Under the pieces are notes generated by a model. It saw only the letters and a list, made by a program, of their open reading frames with translations, was not told the origin of the DNA and searched no databases. Of a stretch of DNA of 64,000 nt, positions 8,353 to 18,346 are shown in pieces; position 1 is the stretch's first letter; each line of letters begins with the position of its first letter. A program made the position numbers and the translations under genes. The DNA is from Pectobacterium aroidearum (GTDB lineage Bacteria; Pseudomonadota; Gammaproteobacteria; Enterobacterales; Enterobacteriaceae): NCBI RefSeq assembly GCF_041228105.1, contig NZ_CP166097.1, forward strand, positions 1,922,001 to 1,986,000, given 5' to 3'.

Positions 8353-9752
8353 GGCGTGCCTCCAGGATGGGGACGCTGCAACTGATCAAGGCGATTAGGT
8401 ACGGGATCGCCTTCATAGATGCCGCGTGAGCCGGCAGCGCGTGCGCTGTGACGCTGGATGATGGCCATCGGCGAGTTGTTGGCAAGTTCGCGGCGCAGTT
8501 CAAGCTCGGTTTTGAGATTGAGAATCTCGCGGTCAAGCGTGTTGCTTTCCTGATCGACGGTGGCGATTGCCAATTGGTTGGCGGCAACGTTTGGCTCTTT
8601 CTTGCCGGTCAGTAGCGTTCGTTGCAGCAGCAGGGCTTTTTCCAGTACCGATGCCAGTGCGACTTCGGAGGCCAGGCGTCGGGCCAGAATGTCTTGATCC
8701 GGTTCGTCACGCAGTGCCTCGATGACGCTGCGGGTGATCGGCAGCGAGGCACTGCCTGCTTCGCGAAGGTTCTCGAATGTGGTGTTGCGGGTTCCCCTGA
8801 CCAGTTCCTGCAGGGCTTCCAGCTTGGTGTCGTATTCGTCCTGGATGACCGGGGTCAGCCCGACGCCTGGCACGGTCTCGGTCTTGGTGCAGCCTTCGCA
8901 GGTGCGCTGTTCCTGCTCGCCCAGCACGCGGGTGGCAAAGTCGATGGCCTGCTGTGGTGATGCCCAGGTCTGGCAGGACAGGCTTTGGCAATTTGCTGTG
9001 TCGATGGATGAGGTGTCGGCCACATTGCGACCATTGACCAGGTTGTAGCCTGCGCGGGTGACATCACTGACGACCTTGATTGACCGCTGACCGGCTCCAC
9101 CTGCGTTGCTGCCACCGACCCACGGCACTCCGTCGTTGCCCCGGTTTTTTTCAGCCTGTTCAATAGCCGAGACGGCATCGGTGCTGGAGACTGCCTGACG
9201 CAGCGCCATACCTTGGGCAATCTGGTTCCAGCCGAGCTGGCCGCCTGCGGTGTCTGCCATGCGCTCCGCCATCGCCTGGCAGGAGAGCTTGGAGCGGTCA
9301 AAGTCCAGTCGAGCCTGCAGAACGCCATTGGTCAGCAGGTTGTAGAGCCCCGGATCGGCCCGCTGGATGATGAGCGCGGGCAATGAGGCGACCGCGCTGG
9401 TGGCGTTCTGGATCACATTGCTCATGATGTTCTGAAAGCCGTTGGTCAGCCCGTTGAGCTGATTCTGGATTGTGGTACTGATGTTCATGTCGCCACAGAT
9501 CAGGTTGCTGTTCCAGCCCACACCGACACCAAGCGAGCGCATGCCGGCCGCACCGCTCATCGACACGGCGTTGCCGCCACCGATGGAGTACATCACCTCA
9601 TCGCCAATGACGGCACCGCTGTTCTGGAACCCTCCGTTCTGTGCCAGTGCCAGACCGCTGTTCAGAGCCAGTACGGCAACCAATAGTGCGGGTTGCCACA
9701 GGCGCGGCGCAGGAATTGAAAACGCTTTCGGGTCGAGCCGTTTCATCATCAT
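8349..9752 (-). CDS. ICE conjugation protein, TIGR03755 (PFL_4711) family
   Basis: A 467-residue exported protein with a signal peptide ending near ALAQN (residue 38). It is rich in glycine, asparagine and glutamine, contains a CEGCTK cysteine pair, and has coiled-coil-like stretches toward the C-terminus. The family is TraH-like in position: part of the periplasmic mating-pair machinery, next to the TraU-like and TraG proteins. It is coupled to the next gene by an ATGA overlap. Confidence 0.85.
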   Translation of the reverse strand: MMMKRLDPKAFSIPAPRLWQPALLVAVLALNSGLALAQNGGFQNSGAVIGDEVMYSIGGGNAVSMSGAAGMRSLGVGVGWNSNLICGDMNISTTIQNQLNGLTNGFQNIMSNVIQNATSAVASLPALIIQRADPGLYNLLTNGVLQARLDFDRSKLSCQAMAERMADTAGGQLGWNQIAQGMALRQAVSSTDAVSAIEQAEKNRGNDGVPWVGGSNAGGAGQRSIKVVSDVTRAGYNLVNGRNVADTSSIDTANCQSLSCQTWASPQQAIDFATRVLGEQEQRTCEGCTKTETVPGVGLTPVIQDEYDTKLEALQELVRGTRNTTFENLREAGSASLPITRSVIEALRDEPDQDILARRLASEVALASVLEKALLLQRTLLTGKKEPNVAANQLAIATVDQESNTLDREILNLKTELELRRELANNSPMAIIQRHSARAAGSRGIYEGDPVPNRLDQLQRPHPGGTP

Positions 9753-9756
9753 GTCC

Positions 9757-10692
9757 TCAGTTGAAATCCACGCTGCCGAGAAAGGTCTGGCCGCGTCGCT
9801 GGCAGCAGCTATAGGGTCGCCAGAGTGCCCAGGCGTAGTCGTCTTGCTGCGCCTGAGCCAGTGATTCTTTATGTGGGAAGACCGTGCAGGAGGAAGACTG
9901 GCGAGGAGCCAGCGCTTGCCATTTTCCGGTCAAGGCATCGCTTTCCATCAATGCGCCTGCCGGCCAGTAACCGTCGCGCGTATTGGCGAGCAGGGGTTGG
10001 TACACGTGCAGTTGCCCTCGGCGGGTCACGATATCGCCCGCCCGCTGGGCGGCCACGGCGCTGGCCTTGTAGCTGTCCACTTGATGCAGAAAACCGCCGC
10101 GTGGATAGACGTTGCCCCACAGGTTCAGTGCGGTGCGTGAACCGATCTCACGCATACCGGGTATCAGCGCCTCGGGATACACCGATTCGGGAATGTTGTA
10201 GCGCCACGCGATGGTATCGAGTGTGCTCAGTAGGTACGGCATGAAGGCGGTGCCGGCACCGTCGCAGATATAGCCTGATGACGAGGCAAACTGACTGAAT
10301 GCCTGGCCGCCAGGGTGGCCTATTACGTCTGCGTTGCGGAAACTGGAGAGATTGTTCTCGTTGCCATGGTTGCTGGTGCCGTCACCACCGCTCTGGGCTG
10401 TGGGGTTGGACATACTCATGGCGCGCACTTCAACCCACGGGTTGTCGCCCGTGTTGCTATAGCTCGATACCACGGCATCGGGAACGTAGTGCCTGACTTT
10501 GACGGAGGTGCGTACCGAACAGCCGAACTTGGTGCAAAGCAGCCAGTAGCAGATCCCGGTGACCCGGTATTCCATACAATCCGGGGATAGCGATGAGGCA
10601 ACGATGGTGGCGGTATTGAGGGCGAACGACGAGCTGGCAGCCGTAAGCAAAACGGCGGCAGTACTGGTGCGCAGGCGGCGTGAGCGTTTCAT
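9757..10692 (-). CDS. TraU-like ICE conjugation protein, TIGR03756 (PFL_4710) family
   Basis: A 311-residue exported, cysteine-rich protein with a signal peptide (about residues 1-24) and the start pattern CMEYRVTGICYWLLC typical of TraU homologues. TraU-type proteins are periplasmic and needed for DNA transfer in F-like systems. Cysteines are spread through the mature protein (for example SSCTVFP and YSCCQRRG), which fits disulfide folding assisted by the thioredoxin-like neighbour. It overlaps the upstream TIGR03757 gene by four bases. Confidence 0.85.
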   Translation of the reverse strand: MKRSRRLRTSTAAVLLTAASSSFALNTATIVASSLSPDCMEYRVTGICYWLLCTKFGCSVRTSVKVRHYVPDAVVSSYSNTGDNPWVEVRAMSMSNPTAQSGGDGTSNHGNENNLSSFRNADVIGHPGGQAFSQFASSSGYICDGAGTAFMPYLLSTLDTIAWRYNIPESVYPEALIPGMREIGSRTALNLWGNVYPRGGFLHQVDSYKASAVAAQRAGDIVTRRGQLHVYQPLLANTRDGYWPAGALMESDALTGKWQALAPRQSSSCTVFPHKESLAQAQQDDYAWALWRPYSCCQRRGQTFLGSVDFN

Positions 10693-11135
10693 GGCTGAGT
10701 TCTCCTGTGCGTGTTGATGAGTTCAACCGCTCTGGCGATGTCGGGTTCGCCATAAACCACATACCGTTGATCAACGATAACGGCGGGCAGGGTGGTGATG
10801 CCCAGGCTCCAGGCATCGACAACGTCCTGATAGGCTTCGTTGATGCGTTGCTGCAGGGCTGTGCCGCCTTCTCTCAGGCGTTGTTGCACGATGATGGCGG
10901 CGCGGGCGGGGTCTTGGGGGAGGTTGGCGGCCAGTTCGGCTTCGATGCGTTGAGCGGCGTCCAACTCAATGACCCGCACAGACGGGTGTTCGACCTGCAC
11001 TGGATGGCGTCGATCAGTAACGACGATGATGTCAGCGGCGAAGGCGTCGGTAGCGAACAGCAACGCGTACAACCAGGCGGTGATGGCGAGTGGCCTCAGC
11101 CTGGGCAAAAGGAATGGAAGGGGATACGTCAGCAT
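10689..11135 (-). CDS. ICE protein, TIGR03757 (PFL_4709) family, thioredoxin-like
   Basis: A 148-residue exported protein with a signal peptide ending near DAFAA. The mature part has the beta-alpha pattern of a thioredoxin fold ending in TTLPAVIVDQRYVVYGEPD, with the conserved cis-proline (LPAVI). No CxxC pair is visible, so redox activity is doubtful. Start chosen at 11135, with a GGTGG-like site upstream and a clean signal peptide, over a frame extending to 11198. The 171 bases from here to the virB4 stop hold no gene. Confidence 0.8.
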   Translation of the reverse strand: MLTYPLPFLLPRLRPLAITAWLYALLFATDAFAADIIVVTDRRHPVQVEHPSVRVIELDAAQRIEAELAANLPQDPARAAIIVQQRLREGGTALQQRINEAYQDVVDAWSLGITTLPAVIVDQRYVVYGEPDIARAVELINTHRRTQP

Positions 11136-11306
11136 GTCGAGCCACCATGTAGTTGCTAATGGTGGTAGTCCACTGCAAAGCCGAGTGGGGCACGACAAAC
11201 AAAAGGAAGCTGACGGTCACCGTATTGATGAGAGGCGTGAGTCGACTACTCTTTCAAGTTGCGCTCGCGTGTATATCCCTTACTGGAGCAGGTCAAATTT
11301 CTGACT

Positions 11307-14168
11307 TCAACCCAGTGCGTGTCCATATGGCAGGGGGGTTATGCCACGCGCATGGTCAATCGTTTCGGCCACTTTGAGTGCGGCATCCAACTCGCCAATG
11401 CCGAACTGCTGCATCAGTTGGTAGCGTTCGGCTTTTTCCTCGGGCTCGGTCTGCGCCAGAGCGAGATAGAGGCTGGGCGGTACGGCACGGAAGAGCACTT
11501 CCAGGTTCTTGGAGAGGATGACGCCTTCGGTGAACTTGCCAGACTCTTTGCGTGCGGACAGCATCAGCGCCTTCTGCGCGGGTGTCAGCTCCCTGAACCT
11601 GGCGATTTTTTCCACCTCGTCGGGTGGCATCGACAGGCAAATCCACCATTCGATCATGTTGAGCATGGGTTCTGCGGCCTTCGGCAGGTCGTCGATGTTC
11701 TGTGTCGCGAGCCAAAACCACGCACCCAACTTGCGCCACATTTTCGTGACCTTCACGACGTAGGGCGAGAGCAAGGGGTTTTTGGTGATGATATGGCCTT
11801 CATCCGTGACGTTGAGGATGGGGCGTCCCAGGAATTGGTCGCGCTCGGCGATGTTGTTGACGGTGTTGATAAGCGAGATATAGGCGATCGACAGTTGTGC
11901 GTTGTAGCCTTCGCGTGCATAGGTCGCCAGGTCGACCAGGGTGATGTCGGCCTCGGGCCAGGGCGTTCCGTCACGGTCGAACATTTCTCCATCGCTGCCC
12001 TGGCAGAACATATCCATCGCGTCGGCCATCTCCAGCAGGCGAGCGCGCCGGATTTCCGGCAGCGTGGTGTCATGACCCCGCTCACGCAGCGCATCGCGCA
12101 CATCGCGGGTTAGCACGGTACGGTTGGCAGCGACGCAGCGCTGAGCGGCGTCCAGAATGCATTGGCGGATCAGAGAGCGGTCAGCCCGGGTCATGCGGGC
12201 TTCTTCCTTGTCTTCACCCCCCGTGATCATCAGGCGTGCCGTGATCTCCAGTTCGCCCAGTACATCGCGTTGTTCGTCGGCCTCGGCTTCCTTGCTCTGC
12301 TGCTCATCATCCAGTTCATCGGCATCGAGTGTCTGTACATCGCTGGGTGTTTCGATGAGTCTGCGGGCATCGGCGAACGGCGCAAGGCTCACACCAGCTC
12401 CGGGGGCGAGCTTGACCCGATTGACGGTCAGTCCCAAGCGCCGGGCTAACTCACAGAACAGACCGAAGGAGTTGCCGGCCTCCACAATGAAGATGCGTGG
12501 ACGATAGATGGCGGTGACTTGATTGAGCAGGTTGTTGAGGGTGGCGCTTTTGCCCGAACCTGTGGGGCCGAACAGGAAAAGGTGCGCGTTCATTTGCCGA
12601 TCCAGGCGGTTGAAGGGGTCGAACGTGATCAGGCCGCCTCCACGATTGAAGACGGTGATGCCTGGATGGCCTGTACCCTGGCTACGTCCCCAGGTTGGCG
12701 AGAGGTTGGCCACATGCTGGGCGAACGTCAGTTGCGTGTACCACTGTTTGCGGTCTTGGGCCGGGTTATACATGCACGGTAGCCAGCGTAGATAGGTGTT
12801 GAGCGGGGCGACTTCGTCCTCTTCGCGCACCGGTTGCAGGCCTGCGCCCAGCATCACGTTTGCCAGTTGAAGGCCCCGACTGTCGAGTTCCGTTTCATTC
12901 CGGCCACGCAAATAGAACGCCAGGCTGGCGCGGTACAGCTTGTGAGAGCTGCCGATCAGCGAGCGTGCCTCTTGCACGTCTGCCAGGGTTTGTTCGGACG
13001 CCAGCGTCTCGCCAACGGCTTTCTTTGCCAGATGATTCAGATGTGCTTCGAGTACATCCTGCGGTGTGGCAACCAGTGTCAGGCACATCATTGTGTCTTC
13101 CGGCATCTGGTCGAACAGGGTGTTGATGGCGTCGCCCTTGCGATTCTCGCCCGTCATGTGACCCACGTTGGGTGGTGTGCGCAGGCGGTCGGTCATCATC
13201 ACCCGATGCGGCATACCATCAAAGTGCCACACGCCCCGGGCCGCATCTGAGCGTGGCTGGCCGAAGAACAGTCTCTGACTGAAATCTCGCCCGGAGGCCA
13301 GCTCGATTTCATCGGCGTCGTGAGTGTCCGGGTAGGCGGTTAACTGGTAGAAACGTTCGCGGTCTTCGGCGCTGGGTCCCAGCAGCGTGGGGTGTGGGTT
13401 GAACCAGCGCAGCAGCCAGTCGTGGATGTGCTGCGCGTTCAGGCGCTGGGTGCGGATGCCTGCGTTGGCCAGACCACCGCTCAGGCGATCACAAACCACA
13501 TTCAAAGCCTGCTCTGGCGTCTGGCCGCGTCGGGCCGTGCTGCCAGTGGTACGGCGATAGACCACCATGCGTACCCGTCGTGTTTGTCCGCGCCAGGGCA
13601 GTCGCGTGACTGTGGCATCCTCGAACAGGCCTCCCGGTTTTGCTACTGCGCGCAGGTGATGGGCCATTGAATGCAGATAGAACTCGGTGAAGCGTGAGTG
13701 CTGCGCACGTGACTGGATGTAGCTATGCAGGGTCTGCAGATACGAGTCAAAGTTGGTCTCGTCCTGAGCGTAGAGTTGCAGTACCCAGGGGTTGTCGTCG
13801 AGCTCGTCGAAGCTGTCCTGCAGCGCGTTCTCCAGCGCATCCCGTGCCTGAGCCAGCCAGGCTGGCTCGCGGCCTTCGGTGCCCAACGGGGTCAGCTCGA
13901 AGAATGCGGCAACCGAGATACCATCTTCCAGCAGCATACTTTGCGATTCGGGCAGGTATTCGACCCAGGGCAGCAACGCGACGAACGATGGCGCAACCTC
14001 GTACAAGGCCTGCTCATCCGCCTGCGTGGCGGGGCGGTTCCCCCTCACTGCGGCACCGGGTTCGGGAATGCCAGCGTGATGCAATGCATCGGTGTGGTGT
14101 TGCCAGCCGTCCGGCTGTTCGTCTTTGGTAGGCACCGTGGGCTTGCGCCAGGGAAGCGACCAGACCAT
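11307..14168 (-). CDS. VirB4/TraC-type conjugative ATPase, TIGR03744 (PFL_4706)
   Basis: A 953-residue cytoplasmic ATPase that powers assembly of the type IV secretion channel. Walker A FGPTGSGKS lies near residue 532, and a Walker B-like VTDEGHII near 790. An acidic insertion (DELDDEQQSKEAEADEQ) lies between them. The N-terminal half is the usual TraC/VirB4 pilus-assembly region. The gene shares one base with the upstream lipoprotein gene (TGATG), so translation is coupled. Confidence 0.92.
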   Translation of the reverse strand: MVWSLPWRKPTVPTKDEQPDGWQHHTDALHHAGIPEPGAAVRGNRPATQADEQALYEVAPSFVALLPWVEYLPESQSMLLEDGISVAAFFELTPLGTEGREPAWLAQARDALENALQDSFDELDDNPWVLQLYAQDETNFDSYLQTLHSYIQSRAQHSRFTEFYLHSMAHHLRAVAKPGGLFEDATVTRLPWRGQTRRVRMVVYRRTTGSTARRGQTPEQALNVVCDRLSGGLANAGIRTQRLNAQHIHDWLLRWFNPHPTLLGPSAEDRERFYQLTAYPDTHDADEIELASGRDFSQRLFFGQPRSDAARGVWHFDGMPHRVMMTDRLRTPPNVGHMTGENRKGDAINTLFDQMPEDTMMCLTLVATPQDVLEAHLNHLAKKAVGETLASEQTLADVQEARSLIGSSHKLYRASLAFYLRGRNETELDSRGLQLANVMLGAGLQPVREEDEVAPLNTYLRWLPCMYNPAQDRKQWYTQLTFAQHVANLSPTWGRSQGTGHPGITVFNRGGGLITFDPFNRLDRQMNAHLFLFGPTGSGKSATLNNLLNQVTAIYRPRIFIVEAGNSFGLFCELARRLGLTVNRVKLAPGAGVSLAPFADARRLIETPSDVQTLDADELDDEQQSKEAEADEQRDVLGELEITARLMITGGEDKEEARMTRADRSLIRQCILDAAQRCVAANRTVLTRDVRDALRERGHDTTLPEIRRARLLEMADAMDMFCQGSDGEMFDRDGTPWPEADITLVDLATYAREGYNAQLSIAYISLINTVNNIAERDQFLGRPILNVTDEGHIITKNPLLSPYVVKVTKMWRKLGAWFWLATQNIDDLPKAAEPMLNMIEWWICLSMPPDEVEKIARFRELTPAQKALMLSARKESGKFTEGVILSKNLEVLFRAVPPSLYLALAQTEPEEKAERYQLMQQFGIGELDAALKVAETIDHARGITPLPYGHALG

Positions 14169-14605
14169 CAGTAATCCTCCGTACGTTCGCCCGGCATCGC
14201 GTACTGCACACGCTGGTAGAGGGGGAAGATGGTCGTGTAACCCGGTACAGGAACCGGGTCCGTCCCCGCCAGATGCGGGAACACGTACATCAGCAGGTCG
14301 GGGTTGGGCAGTCGCTGAAACTGGCTGCGTACTTCATTGGCGGCGGTACGCGTGTAGTGTGCCTGTTCTGCTGGGGCCGCTCGTACATCCGCATGGCTGA
14401 GTGGACGGCGCAAGCTCTGACGGGCATCGAGCAGTTGTCGATAAGCCATCTGCCCCACTCGACCCCCATTGCTGCTTTCTTGCTGCCAGATCTCCTGCAT
14501 GGTTTGGCCGCCATGGGGTAACAGGTCTTCTTTGCTCGTGGCGCAGCCGGTCAATACGATCACGGATAGCATGATTGCCAGCGGTTTAGTCCAGTTCGAG
14601 CGCAT
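14168..14605 (-). CDS. Conjugal transfer lipoprotein, TIGR03751 family
   Basis: A 145-residue lipoprotein. The signal sequence ends in the lipobox LTGC, so the mature protein begins at that cysteine (about residue 21) and is probably anchored in the outer membrane like VirB7/TraV. Start at 14605 is supported by AGGAGA seven bases upstream. It overlaps the upstream TIGR03752 gene by 20 bases and touches virB4. Confidence 0.85.
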   Translation of the reverse strand: MRSNWTKPLAIMLSVIVLTGCATSKEDLLPHGGQTMQEIWQQESSNGGRVGQMAYRQLLDARQSLRRPLSHADVRAAPAEQAHYTRTAANEVRSQFQRLPNPDLLMYVFPHLAGTDPVPVPGYTTIFPLYQRVQYAMPGERTEDY

Positions 14606-15992
14606 GGCTTTCTCCTGTGCGATGGTCGACTTTGCGACCTTCAGGCTCGTAGTCGATGGCGAGGGGTTTTTCGAGGTGGACGGCGACATGTGCGCCTGGT
14701 TTCACATAGACCGCTGCGAATGCCTGTCCATAGAGCTTGTTGACCCAGTCCGACATGTCGCGCACACCGCCTGCGAGAATACGGCCCACAGCCTCGTTGC
14801 CGCTGATGCCCACCGTACCGATGGAGCCGTCGGCACCGGCGTAGGACATCTGACCGCTGTCCGAATCGATGAGCGATGCCGCGCCTGCGCCCGCAGCGGT
14901 GATCAGCGCCTGTGTGCCGAGATATTGCTGGGCATTACTGCGGCGCTCGCCGGACACGCACGGGATGCCGTAGGGATCGCTGATCCATCCCAGGCCGTTC
15001 TGATCATTGTTTTGTTGATTACTGCGTTCGCTGTCTTCCGGAAGGGTGCGGATGGTGCCGTCATGGAAAACGAAGGTGATGGAGCGAACTTGCCCCCTGA
15101 CGCATGAGAGTGTCCAGTCGCCGGAGGCGGTGCCGCTGAATACCGCTCCTGCCACATCAGGGATATCGATGCCGTTGGCCGTGAGGTTGTCGGAGCCGAC
15201 CAGAATCTTGAAGGGGTAGGGGTCATTGACGGTGCCATCGATTGGCACGCGACCGATCAGCGCGGTCATCGCGACAGAGCCCATCAGCGTTGAATTGGTC
15301 GGTACGGTGTAGACGGTTCTGGCAGTTTTGACGCCAGCAGCCCTGGCTCCCGCATCGGTGATAGGGTTGGCCGTGGTTTCCAGCGTCTTCTGAGCGGGCC
15401 CGAAACGTGTCGGAAAGCTCGGCGCAGCGTTGCCATGACGACCCTCAGTCTGCCTGGCATCATCAGGCTCTACCCAGCGGATTGTGGCCTCGTCGCTGAA
15501 TCCTTCCGCATCCCCGCCTTGCAGGCCGAGGCCGACAGGCAGGTCGCCATGGCCGCCGCTGCCCATGCTGTCCAGCCGCCGTTGCAAATCTGCCAGCAGA
15601 CCCTCGGTCTGCTGGCGCTCGCTGCTGAGTTGTTCCTGATCGCGGCGCAGGTTGGTTCGCTCGGACTCCAGTGCAGTGCTGATGCGCTGGTCAATGGCGC
15701 TTTCGCGCTGGCGCAAACGCTGGTTCTCTTCTCGCTGTGCCCGGTTGTCGGTGGTGGCGGTTTGCAGCTCGGTGCGCAGTTGCCGGACCTGGGCCACCAG
15801 GGTCGCGACGGTATCACGTGGTGTGTCCCCTTCGATGCCCAGCGCCTTCATTTCCTCTGGGGTGAGCTGGCTGTCCGTCTTTGTCGAGGCAGGGGACTGT
15901 GTGTCGCCACCAGAGAACATGCGGATGCTAACGAACAGGACCAGCAGTGCGACGGGGATCATCAGCCATTTCAGCAGACCGTTACTGCGCAT
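14586..15992 (-). CDS. TraB/VirB10-like channel protein, TIGR03752 (PFL_4705)
   Basis: A 468-residue bitopic protein: short cytoplasmic N-terminus, one membrane segment (about residues 8-25), a long coiled coil (about 55-145), then a beta-rich periplasmic domain. This is the TraB/VirB10 plan: a rod linking inner and outer membranes in the core channel. GGAGGTG lies five bases before the ATG at 15992, and a longer upstream frame is rejected. It overlaps the TIGR03749 gene by 11 bases. Confidence 0.88.
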   Translation of the reverse strand: MRSNGLLKWLMIPVALLVLFVSIRMFSGGDTQSPASTKTDSQLTPEEMKALGIEGDTPRDTVATLVAQVRQLRTELQTATTDNRAQREENQRLRQRESAIDQRISTALESERTNLRRDQEQLSSERQQTEGLLADLQRRLDSMGSGGHGDLPVGLGLQGGDAEGFSDEATIRWVEPDDARQTEGRHGNAAPSFPTRFGPAQKTLETTANPITDAGARAAGVKTARTVYTVPTNSTLMGSVAMTALIGRVPIDGTVNDPYPFKILVGSDNLTANGIDIPDVAGAVFSGTASGDWTLSCVRGQVRSITFVFHDGTIRTLPEDSERSNQQNNDQNGLGWISDPYGIPCVSGERRSNAQQYLGTQALITAAGAGAASLIDSDSGQMSYAGADGSIGTVGISGNEAVGRILAGGVRDMSDWVNKLYGQAFAAVYVKPGAHVAVHLEKPLAIDYEPEGRKVDHRTGESHALELD

Positions 15993-16884
15993 GCTGCACC
16001 TCCGTCGTCGGGTTTGTCGTAGTTTGCACGTGCCTGGCGGGATCGAAGCGTTGGATGGCGGGTAGCAGTGACTGTGATAGCCCATGCTTGCGGGTGACCA
16101 GATACAGCACGGTGGTGTCTTCGGGGGTGCCGCGTGGGCCAAGCGTCGGATGCTGGAACGTGGCGGTGAGGAAGTTGCCCTGAAGTGTGCGCGGGTCGAG
16201 TTCGATCCAGCCCCCCTCCATATGGGTCAGCTGCACGGCAGTAACCCACTGGTCTTCCAGTCGCCATGATGCCAGCGCGGTCGCCTGAACAGGCAGCGTC
16301 GGCAGTAAGGTGTCGAGTGGCAGGTCGCGGCGCAGGTTCACGCGCACAATGCCGGGTCCAGGTTCAACGGTACGCAGTGGTGCGTACAGGTTCTGTGCTG
16401 CGTAGCGCGTCAGTACCACGGCCACGGGGGTTTCACGTCGCGCCGGCCTGTCCTGTTCTGTGATGGCGGCGTCGGTTTCGCTGTCCCGTTGCTGGCCGTA
16501 GCGCGGTGGCGTGATATTGCCCTCAACGATGCGTACCGGCTCAAGCGCCGGCTCACCGTCTTTGGCGGGGGAGGCTGCAATGTCGAGCAGAATCAGCGTG
16601 CCGCTGTCAGCGTCCTGCAACTGCAATCGGGTGGGTTCGATGGACTCACTGGCTCGCAGGTAAATTGCCCCCCCTGCGCTCTGCACGCGCAGCCGATCGC
16701 CAACGCTGGCCGGGACGCCGACACGGATGTTGCGATCCACAAACACAATGCGTTCCTGTCCGACCGTAAGGGGAACGGCAAGCGGCAGTCGCTCCCAGCG
16801 CAGGATCTCCACGGCATGGGCAACGGGCGTCAGCATCAGGGTCAACAGCCCCAGCCAGATAAGACTGAGAGGGTGGTGCTTCAT
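15982..16884 (-). CDS. TraK/VirB9-like channel protein, TIGR03749 (PFL_4704)
   Basis: A 300-residue exported protein with a signal peptide ending at AHA-VE (residue 24). The mature part is beta-rich, as expected for the TraK/VirB9 outer-membrane-complex component that partners the VirB10-like and lipoprotein subunits encoded just downstream. It is coupled to TIGR03746 by a four-base overlap. Confidence 0.85.
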   Translation of the reverse strand: MKHHPLSLIWLGLLTLMLTPVAHAVEILRWERLPLAVPLTVGQERIVFVDRNIRVGVPASVGDRLRVQSAGGAIYLRASESIEPTRLQLQDADSGTLILLDIAASPAKDGEPALEPVRIVEGNITPPRYGQQRDSETDAAITEQDRPARRETPVAVVLTRYAAQNLYAPLRTVEPGPGIVRVNLRRDLPLDTLLPTLPVQATALASWRLEDQWVTAVQLTHMEGGWIELDPRTLQGNFLTATFQHPTLGPRGTPEDTTVLYLVTRKHGLSQSLLPAIQRFDPARHVQTTTNPTTEVQHAQ

Positions 16885-17561
16885 GGGGTTTCTCCCTGTG
16901 TACCCAGACCGCCACGACTCGGTGGCTCCGGTGTGGGGGTTGTGATGCGTTGCGGAGCACCGTCATAGCAGTCGAGCACGAGGCCAAACGGATTACGGGC
17001 TGGATCGACATCGGCACGTGCGACTTTCACCGGGTAACGCACCAGGGCGCGTTTGACCTGTTCCGGGCCGTGGTACTCGTCGGCGCTGAGGTCGAGGGTC
17101 ACCACCCAGTCACTATTGGATATTGTGCGCACCCGTGTGGTGGGGTTGTCGCCATAGCCGCGCCCTGGGATTTCGTAGACACCGCGTACGCGCTGCCGTA
17201 GTTCTCCAGTACTGCGGCGATAGTCGTAATCCGCCTGCAGAAAGGCACGGCATGCTGGGGTGAGGTACGGCGACAATGCATGCAGGTTGCGTGCGTAGTC
17301 CTCTTCCCCATTGGTTGGCCAGCGGTTGAGTTGCTGGAATACATAGAAGGTGAAAGCGTAGACCGACTCGGGAGGCACCTCCCACCAGGCACGTGCGCTC
17401 CCCGAGCGCAGGTCGGGCGGTACGTGAATGGTCAGGTCACGCGGTGCGCTCCACCAACCGGCCCCCATCACCAGTGATACCAGAAGTAATGCACTTGCAC
17501 CGATACGAAGGGTCTTGATGTGTGCCTGTAGATGTGTGACTTCGTTCTTGAATCGGCTCAT
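16881..17561 (-). CDS. TraE/VirB8-like protein, TIGR03746 (PFL_4703)
   Basis: A 226-residue bitopic protein with a membrane anchor at about residues 20-38, followed by a periplasmic domain containing FTFYVFQQLNRW. By family and position it is the TraE/VirB8-type assembly factor. The C-terminus is proline- and glycine-rich. It overlaps the upstream TIGR03750 gene by four bases. Confidence 0.85.
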   Translation of the reverse strand: MSRFKNEVTHLQAHIKTLRIGASALLLVSLVMGAGWWSAPRDLTIHVPPDLRSGSARAWWEVPPESVYAFTFYVFQQLNRWPTNGEEDYARNLHALSPYLTPACRAFLQADYDYRRSTGELRQRVRGVYEIPGRGYGDNPTTRVRTISNSDWVVTLDLSADEYHGPEQVKRALVRYPVKVARADVDPARNPFGLVLDCYDGAPQRITTPTPEPPSRGGLGTQGETP

Positions 17562-17956
17562 CGCGTTGTCCTTCTATTCGACCAGAAGCCTGAGTGCGTG
17601 ATCAGCCGGTGTCCGCCGACCCAGCCTGTAAGCAGCGGATAGCGGGTCGTGATGTGCCATTGCAACTGGCGGTACAACCAGGTGTCGGGGCGACCGCGCT
17701 TCTGTCGTCGCAGGAAGCCGCCACCAACGAACACGCCGCAGGCGATGCCCAGCACAATGCAGGTCGGTGCCAGAGCGATGGTTGAAAGTAGCCAGGACAG
17801 CGGGATGCCGATGAGCAACCCGGCGCTACCGGACAGGCCACAGCAGATCCACAGCTCATCGGCTGTCAGACCGCGCACCACCACCGGATGCCGATTGAGC
17901 CGATGCGGCAGGAACGTGACGGTGCCGTCTGCGCGGATATGAGGATGCGCTGACAT
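17558..17956 (-). CDS. TraL-like inner-membrane protein, TIGR03750
   Basis: A 132-residue protein with two adjacent membrane segments (about residues 34-55 and 60-80) followed by a basic, aromatic C-terminus containing KRGRPDTWLYR. This is the plan of TraL/VirB3-type subunits that recruit the VirB4 ATPase. Tightly packed in the conjugation operon, 12 bases after the TIGR03745 gene. Confidence 0.85.
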   Translation of the reverse strand: MSAHPHIRADGTVTFLPHRLNRHPVVVRGLTADELWICCGLSGSAGLLIGIPLSWLLSTIALAPTCIVLGIACGVFVGGGFLRRQKRGRPDTWLYRQLQWHITTRYPLLTGWVGGHRLITHSGFWSNRRTTR

Positions 17957-17968
17957 GTCCAGCCCCTC

Positions 17969-18328
17969 TCACAAAATGCCGGTAGCTTCGGTCAGCAGCC
18001 AGATGCCGATCACCAGCAGTACGGCCCCAACCGCAACCGTCAGGCCGAACTGGCCCCAGGTTTTCTTGCCGTTGTGGATCTCGGCGTAGGTGCCGTACGC
18101 GTGATAGCACACACCGATGAACATGCTGGCTACTACCAGAAGCGCGACCAACAGGACGATGTCGTAGCCGTAGTTGCGGATGGTTTCCATAATGCCGCCA
18201 CCGGTGCCTCGCGATGGGTTTTCCAGTTGCGGCAATCCCTGTGCGAATGACAGTGAGGGCAAGGTGGTCAGGCTCAAAGCCAGCGCGACGCGCTGAACGA
18301 GGCGAGTGGGAGAGTGGTGGTATTTCAT
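17969..18328 (-). CDS. ICE membrane protein, TIGR03745 family (pilin-like)
   Basis: A 119-residue protein with a cleavable signal peptide ending near SFAQ (residue 30), then two membrane segments (about 53-75 and 92-112) separated by a short charged loop (HNGKKTW). This resembles VirB2/TraA prepilins in architecture and gene order, although the family is formally uncharacterised. Confidence 0.82.
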   Translation of the reverse strand: MKYHHSPTRLVQRVALALSLTTLPSLSFAQGLPQLENPSRGTGGGIMETIRNYGYDIVLLVALLVVASMFIGVCYHAYGTYAEIHNGKKTWGQFGLTVAVGAVLLVIGIWLLTEATGIL

Positions 18329-18346
18329 GGGGTTGATCCTTTCTGG

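Noticed and set aside
11259..12113. A 284-codon plus-strand open frame opposite virB4
   Set aside because: Antisense shadow of a conserved ATPase gene.
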